From an uncultured Bacteroidales bacterium (GTDB taxonomy: Bacteria > Bacteroidota > Bacteroidia > Bacteroidales > Muribaculaceae): DNA of 64,000 bases. The notes under the pieces are model-generated. The model was not told the origin of the DNA, made no database searches, and was given only the letters and a program-made list of their open reading frames with translations. Positions 61,601 to 64,000 of this stretch are shown piece by piece. How positions within the stretch are numbered: position 1 is the first letter of the stretch; each line of letters begins with the position of its first letter. A program made the position numbers and the translations under genes. The stretch lies in contig CACZHT010000003.1 in NCBI GenBank assembly GCA_902781045.1, positions 1 to 64,000 on the forward strand. Direction: 5' to 3'.

Positions 61601-61988
61601 GCATTGCTACATAGTCACTAAGAAACTGTGTATAAAATTCGAGACCTTTGGCATCAATACTCGTAGTGTCATCAGGGACCCATGGAATAATCACTTTCTC
61701 AATATATTCACGATACTGAGAAGTAATAGTGTCAGACTTGTTTGTATCCCAAATTATTGAGGTTAAGACACCCCAACACTCAATAAGCGTAGATGTTATC
61801 TCAGCTTGCTGTGAGTTTTGTAATAGTTGTTCAACATAATTGCGGGCTACGATATCGCCTTCCGACATCCGAATATCTTTTATCTTAGAAACAACCGCTT
61901 TAATTGAATCTCTATCCTGTCCGTAAATTGGAGACGACGTGCAAACAAACAGGAATAGTACTATAATTAATAACCTAAACCTTTTCAT
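58683..61988 (-). CDS. Exported TPR-CHAT protein, second copy
   Basis: The 1101-aa protein has a signal peptide (LLIIVLFLFVCTSSPIYGQ), degenerate TPRs over residues about 100-520, and a C-terminal CHAT domain (His in IIHLATHGFVIDT, Cys in VVLSACETARG). It is clearly a paralogue of the 58593 protein in its last 100 residues (GLQRAFKKAG, MSLWKVPDEST) but has diverged elsewhere. Its start overlaps the stop of the upstream TPR gene by 4 nt, and the two are translationally coupled. Confidence 0.92.
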   Translation of the reverse strand: MKRFRLLIIVLFLFVCTSSPIYGQDRDSIKAVVSKIKDIRMSEGDIVARNYVEQLLQNSQQAEITSTLIECWGVLTSIIWDTNKSDTITSQYREYIEKVIIPWVPDDTTSIDAKGLEFYTQFLSDYVAMLHLEKDYNRASFYLRLMLSWYDKVPEAQKSMNYISTLNDYCVVLIRDLHQYKEALPYIERDIKLIGDSIGMNTAEYAIALYNKSVCLAAINKHKDGIELAKIALEIYRGTTNPDSQLINQIENDIKGSEILITGTNSISEQDINVTSSDKEELSWSDCLSLIVSGRSTEAIPSLLKMKLSKEREAVLDTLSYISISSTLSTAYLEAGKINEAQHEIEETMKKININSLPPQYSSAFNSQYSIINCHLKRYSEAIQYAKKALALYSEIHDFGIEYIKVLSNISLCYMGLGDFTLAKWFNDEAIELFTENVDSNIYENTSAVNLLSNKAMIYQSIGDYSGAESVLKSIINYPGNKERNFESYLLASNNLAVIYMKQNKWAEAIPLIKNIQSSSNEKNYLVFQNLALAYLNTDQKKLAVSILQDFNKTATENCTEIISHFTESERDNYWSTIAKELLMVNNLIAYSSIDDKAVSMAYNITLFCRNLYLDNNSYIDEYIMNDGSPSLKSKYQEFKNYRGTLFRKSTSSSETHDSLNHLNELEREIIASIPNLAEELRDSAGNWEAVRDALSDDEVAIEFTYVPIMQTYPEMEEHYGAFVLKKDFSAPKLVLLADVDSVEDIIYNTDPDELFINNLYNTNNATRLYSLLWEKLIQFLEPNCTVYYSPIGFLSNINFDIIEDDYGIKCFDRYNMVRVSSTKNISNYKNHLNVDFLSASLYGNITYDESTSEMVIESAKYQAFSGVDVANNLASRSINDRGRWGLLPYTKNEIDSISSTLSIGNVIVKKWEGREGSEEAFKSYDGKSPDIIHLATHGFVIDTYKKAEGNKYVNDTTPFSQREGYMMWCGLMMAGSNNAWTGNFNLENVEDGVLTADEISRLDLSNTELVVLSACETARGKVDPVEGVLGLQRAFKKAGAQTVVMSLWKVPDESTAILMTLFYRGLMAGIERHQALKEAMNYVKTLYPDPYYWAGFIMLD

Positions 61989-63697
61989 TTCTTTAGCTCA
62001 CATTCGTTGATATACTTAATGGTATTCTCAATCACGCTACCATTATTTGCCATTTGAAGGTTTTTACTTTTATAAAGATATCTCAATGCAATATCATATT
62101 TTTTTTGCATCATATACGCACGTCCCAGATTATGGTATATTATCCCGACCTCAGGATTTCCCTCTCCATCATTATGAAGTATCAAACTAATAGCCTGGTT
62201 TAAAAACTCAATTGCCTGGTTGTACTCATCACAAATCAGATACGTAAAACCTTTACTTGCAAGATAATCCAATTTTAATTCAACAGATAATATGTTATAT
62301 ATAGTGTCTATTCTATCAAAGACTTTTAATGCATTGGTTAAGTCATGATTTCTACCACAAAGAGTACCATATAAGTTCAAAAATCGTGCCAGCTCATCAT
62401 TGTCATTTTCAACATATAATAAAGGCTTAACCTTGTCTCCATAAAACAAGGCTTCAGAATAATTACCCAATTGAGCATTGATTGCCATAATTGCCTGAAA
62501 AATAGAATACTTTGTTGCGTCGGATGAATCAACTCCCGAATTTATTAACTTATCTTCAAGTTGATAAAGATATGTCAAAGCCATAGATGGATCGCTCTTA
62601 CTATAGTATTCAGATAGACAGCCTAGGGCGTTAATGCTATGTACGACCGCCCCATTCCAGCTCATTTCAAAGTACTTAATAGCATCTTCCGAGTTACCAG
62701 CTGTCCAAAGTCCAAAACCAACAATATCATATAAGTTCTCCTCTCCACGATTCTTGTTTGTTGTAGCATTATAATATTCAACCGCTTCTGGTAAAATAAC
62801 TTTTATTAAATCCACATTGTTTTGAGCCGCAATCAATCTTAAGTAATCTGTATATGCTGTGGCAATTTCCGGTTTATGCTTTGTCATGACTCTGCCTATT
62901 TCTATTAACTGCCAATTAAGGTTTATAGCAGCGATAGTGTCGTTGAACTTATATTGGGCACACATTGCATATAAGTGACAATATAGAATGTAATCATCAT
63001 TATTCTTACCAACATTTGAATTAATAATGTTTAAGATGGATGACATTGTTTCATCCACAATTGCCTTATTTTCAAGAGACATGTTTTCAAAACTTGGTAA
63101 ATCATCAAATAGTTCTTCAACTTGTTCTTGCCAGTTGCCCTTAGATATTTTAAGACTAAGTAACCGTTGATTATATTGTTCCAATTTTCTGATACACGCA
63201 TCTGCCAGTGCTGCTTTTCCTTTATGCTTATATAAGTCAATCAAGTCTGAATAAACTTGTTTTATTATATTACAATCGAAGGATTGAACCTCATCAGTTA
63301 TTATTGCTTTGCGATAATACTTTTCAGCATTCATGAAATCATCAGTTTTCTTATAGCAACTGGCAATGTCATATAACGTTTCCAAATAATTGCAGTCACC
63401 TGAATTGAAGGAAAATCTCATGTATCGTTCGGCTTCTTTCAGGTAGGGGATTGCATTGCTATAGTCCTTTAAGAAATACAAGGAGTATCCCTTGTAAAGG
63501 TTAAACTTCATCTTAACCTGAGAAGATGTGTCTGAAAGGCAGATTCCTTCAATACGATTTAGAGATTCTATCGCCTTATCATATTGTTCATTGTCTATTT
63601 GGACTTTTATTTCCGACAAACCATTGAACTCATTTGCACAAACAGGTGTTGCGCAAATAAGCAATAGTAACAGAAAGATGTATATTCGATTTCGCAT
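61985..63697 (-). CDS. Exported TPR protein
   Basis: The 570-aa protein has a signal peptide (FLLLLLICATPVCAN) and degenerate TPRs throughout (DYSNAIPYLKEAERYM, DDFMNAEKYYRKAII, EYNQAIEFLNQAISLIL, KYDIALRYLYKSKNL). It lacks a CHAT domain. It probably acts as a scaffold or regulator for the TPR-CHAT protein with which it overlaps by 4 nt. It is AT-rich like its neighbours. Confidence 0.9.
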   Translation of the reverse strand: MRNRIYIFLLLLLICATPVCANEFNGLSEIKVQIDNEQYDKAIESLNRIEGICLSDTSSQVKMKFNLYKGYSLYFLKDYSNAIPYLKEAERYMRFSFNSGDCNYLETLYDIASCYKKTDDFMNAEKYYRKAIITDEVQSFDCNIIKQVYSDLIDLYKHKGKAALADACIRKLEQYNQRLLSLKISKGNWQEQVEELFDDLPSFENMSLENKAIVDETMSSILNIINSNVGKNNDDYILYCHLYAMCAQYKFNDTIAAINLNWQLIEIGRVMTKHKPEIATAYTDYLRLIAAQNNVDLIKVILPEAVEYYNATTNKNRGEENLYDIVGFGLWTAGNSEDAIKYFEMSWNGAVVHSINALGCLSEYYSKSDPSMALTYLYQLEDKLINSGVDSSDATKYSIFQAIMAINAQLGNYSEALFYGDKVKPLLYVENDNDELARFLNLYGTLCGRNHDLTNALKVFDRIDTIYNILSVELKLDYLASKGFTYLICDEYNQAIEFLNQAISLILHNDGEGNPEVGIIYHNLGRAYMMQKKYDIALRYLYKSKNLQMANNGSVIENTIKYINECELKK

Positions 63698-63705
63698 ATT
63701 ATTAC

Positions 63706-64000
63706 TTAAGTTAGGGGAACTTGAGAATTGATAATTTGAATCTTATCAAGTTTGCTTGGAGAGATTTTATCCTTCAACATTCTATAGATACTAACCTTGT
63801 TTTTAGTGAATTCACATTTTGGACCAAAAGTAATTGTTTCAATGGCTGATGTGGGTATTCTAAACTCGATATATGGTTTTATGAATCCATTGGATACTCC
63901 AAATCCTTGCTCTAAACTGTGGCTCGCAATTCGCCATTCTTTTTCCGCTGAAAACGAAGGATGCTTATAAGACAATGCTTCGTACAACAAACGTGATAGC
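63706..64000 (-). CDS. DUF2971-family protein, C-terminal part (runs off the right edge)
   Basis: The open frame continues past the window. The visible 98 codons include YKHPSFSAEKEWRIASHS and IETITFGPKCEF, which fit the C-terminal part of the DUF2971 family (K-H-x-x-F-x-x-E-x-E-W-R). Members are cytoplasmic and occur in defence and mobile contexts; their function is unknown. It precedes the TPR/CHAT genes by 8 nt, so it is probably in the same operon. Confidence 0.75.
   Translation of the reverse strand, partial: LSRLLYEALSYKHPSFSAEKEWRIASHSLEQGFGVSNGFIKPYIEFRIPTSAIETITFGPKCEFTKNKVSIYRMLKDKISPSKLDKIQIINSQVPLT

Overview
The window looks like a chromosome segment from a gut-type Bacteroidales, with Muribaculaceae or Prevotella relatives as my best guess. 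The evidence is consistent: many promoters carry the Bacteroidetes -7 box TAnnTTTG, often with a -33 TTTG/CTTG 19-20 nt upstream. Families typical of the phylum are present (DUF4252, DUF2807, DUF1599, META, DUF4407, a rho with a long N-terminal extension, a Bacteroides-type serine palmitoyltransferase). Most of the window is GC-rich. About 33.4-37.6 kb and 51.5-64 kb are visibly more AT-rich and hold accessory genes.

Layout. 1-8.0 kb: a complete type I-C CRISPR-Cas locus on the minus strand (cas3-cas5c-cas8c-cas7-cas4-cas1-cas2, leader, then an array that runs off the left edge). 8.2-11.1 kb: poorly known minus-strand genes, one with an apparent frameshift. 11.3-20.3 kb: housekeeping genes (a CCA tRNA nucleotidyltransferase fused to an O6-alkylguanine-DNA methyltransferase, rho, ruvX, def, nth, pheS), a MITE-like element and a four-helix-bundle gene between inverted repeats. 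20.6-29.2 kb: serine palmitoyltransferase, a pRiA4b ORF-3-like gene, a radical SAM enzyme coupled to two small YGPP-motif lipoproteins, a META protein, a GH2 glycosidase and an alanine/glycine:Na+ symporter.

29.2-38.2 kb is an accessory island: a PLD-like protein, a WYL regulator, a HepT/MntA toxin-antitoxin pair between two near-identical copies of a C-terminal module, a TonB-C-like protein, and a three-gene operon (73-aa protein, two-TM protein, UDG-fold-like protein). The regulator and two of the target operons share an unusual promoter element. A structured RNA resembling 6S RNA follows. 38.4-51.2 kb is core: a TPR protein, an ECF sigma/anti-sigma operon bracketed by DUF4252 proteins, thrS-infC-rpmI-rplT, DUF1599, a DoxX-like protein, tpiA, a SPOR protein, folE, and a tRNA operon (3 Gly, 1 Leu).

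51.5-64 kb is an AT-rich minus-strand cluster. It has two large exported TPR-CHAT protease-like proteins, an exported TPR protein and a partial DUF2971 gene. Next to them are three small operons (a tyrosine/glycine-rich repeat protein; tiny membrane proteins with a lipoprotein; a DUF4407 membrane protein with a partner), each headed by the same 45-bp element with fixed spacing. This cluster, the WYL-linked island and the radical SAM/lipoprotein operon are the best candidates for undescribed biology.
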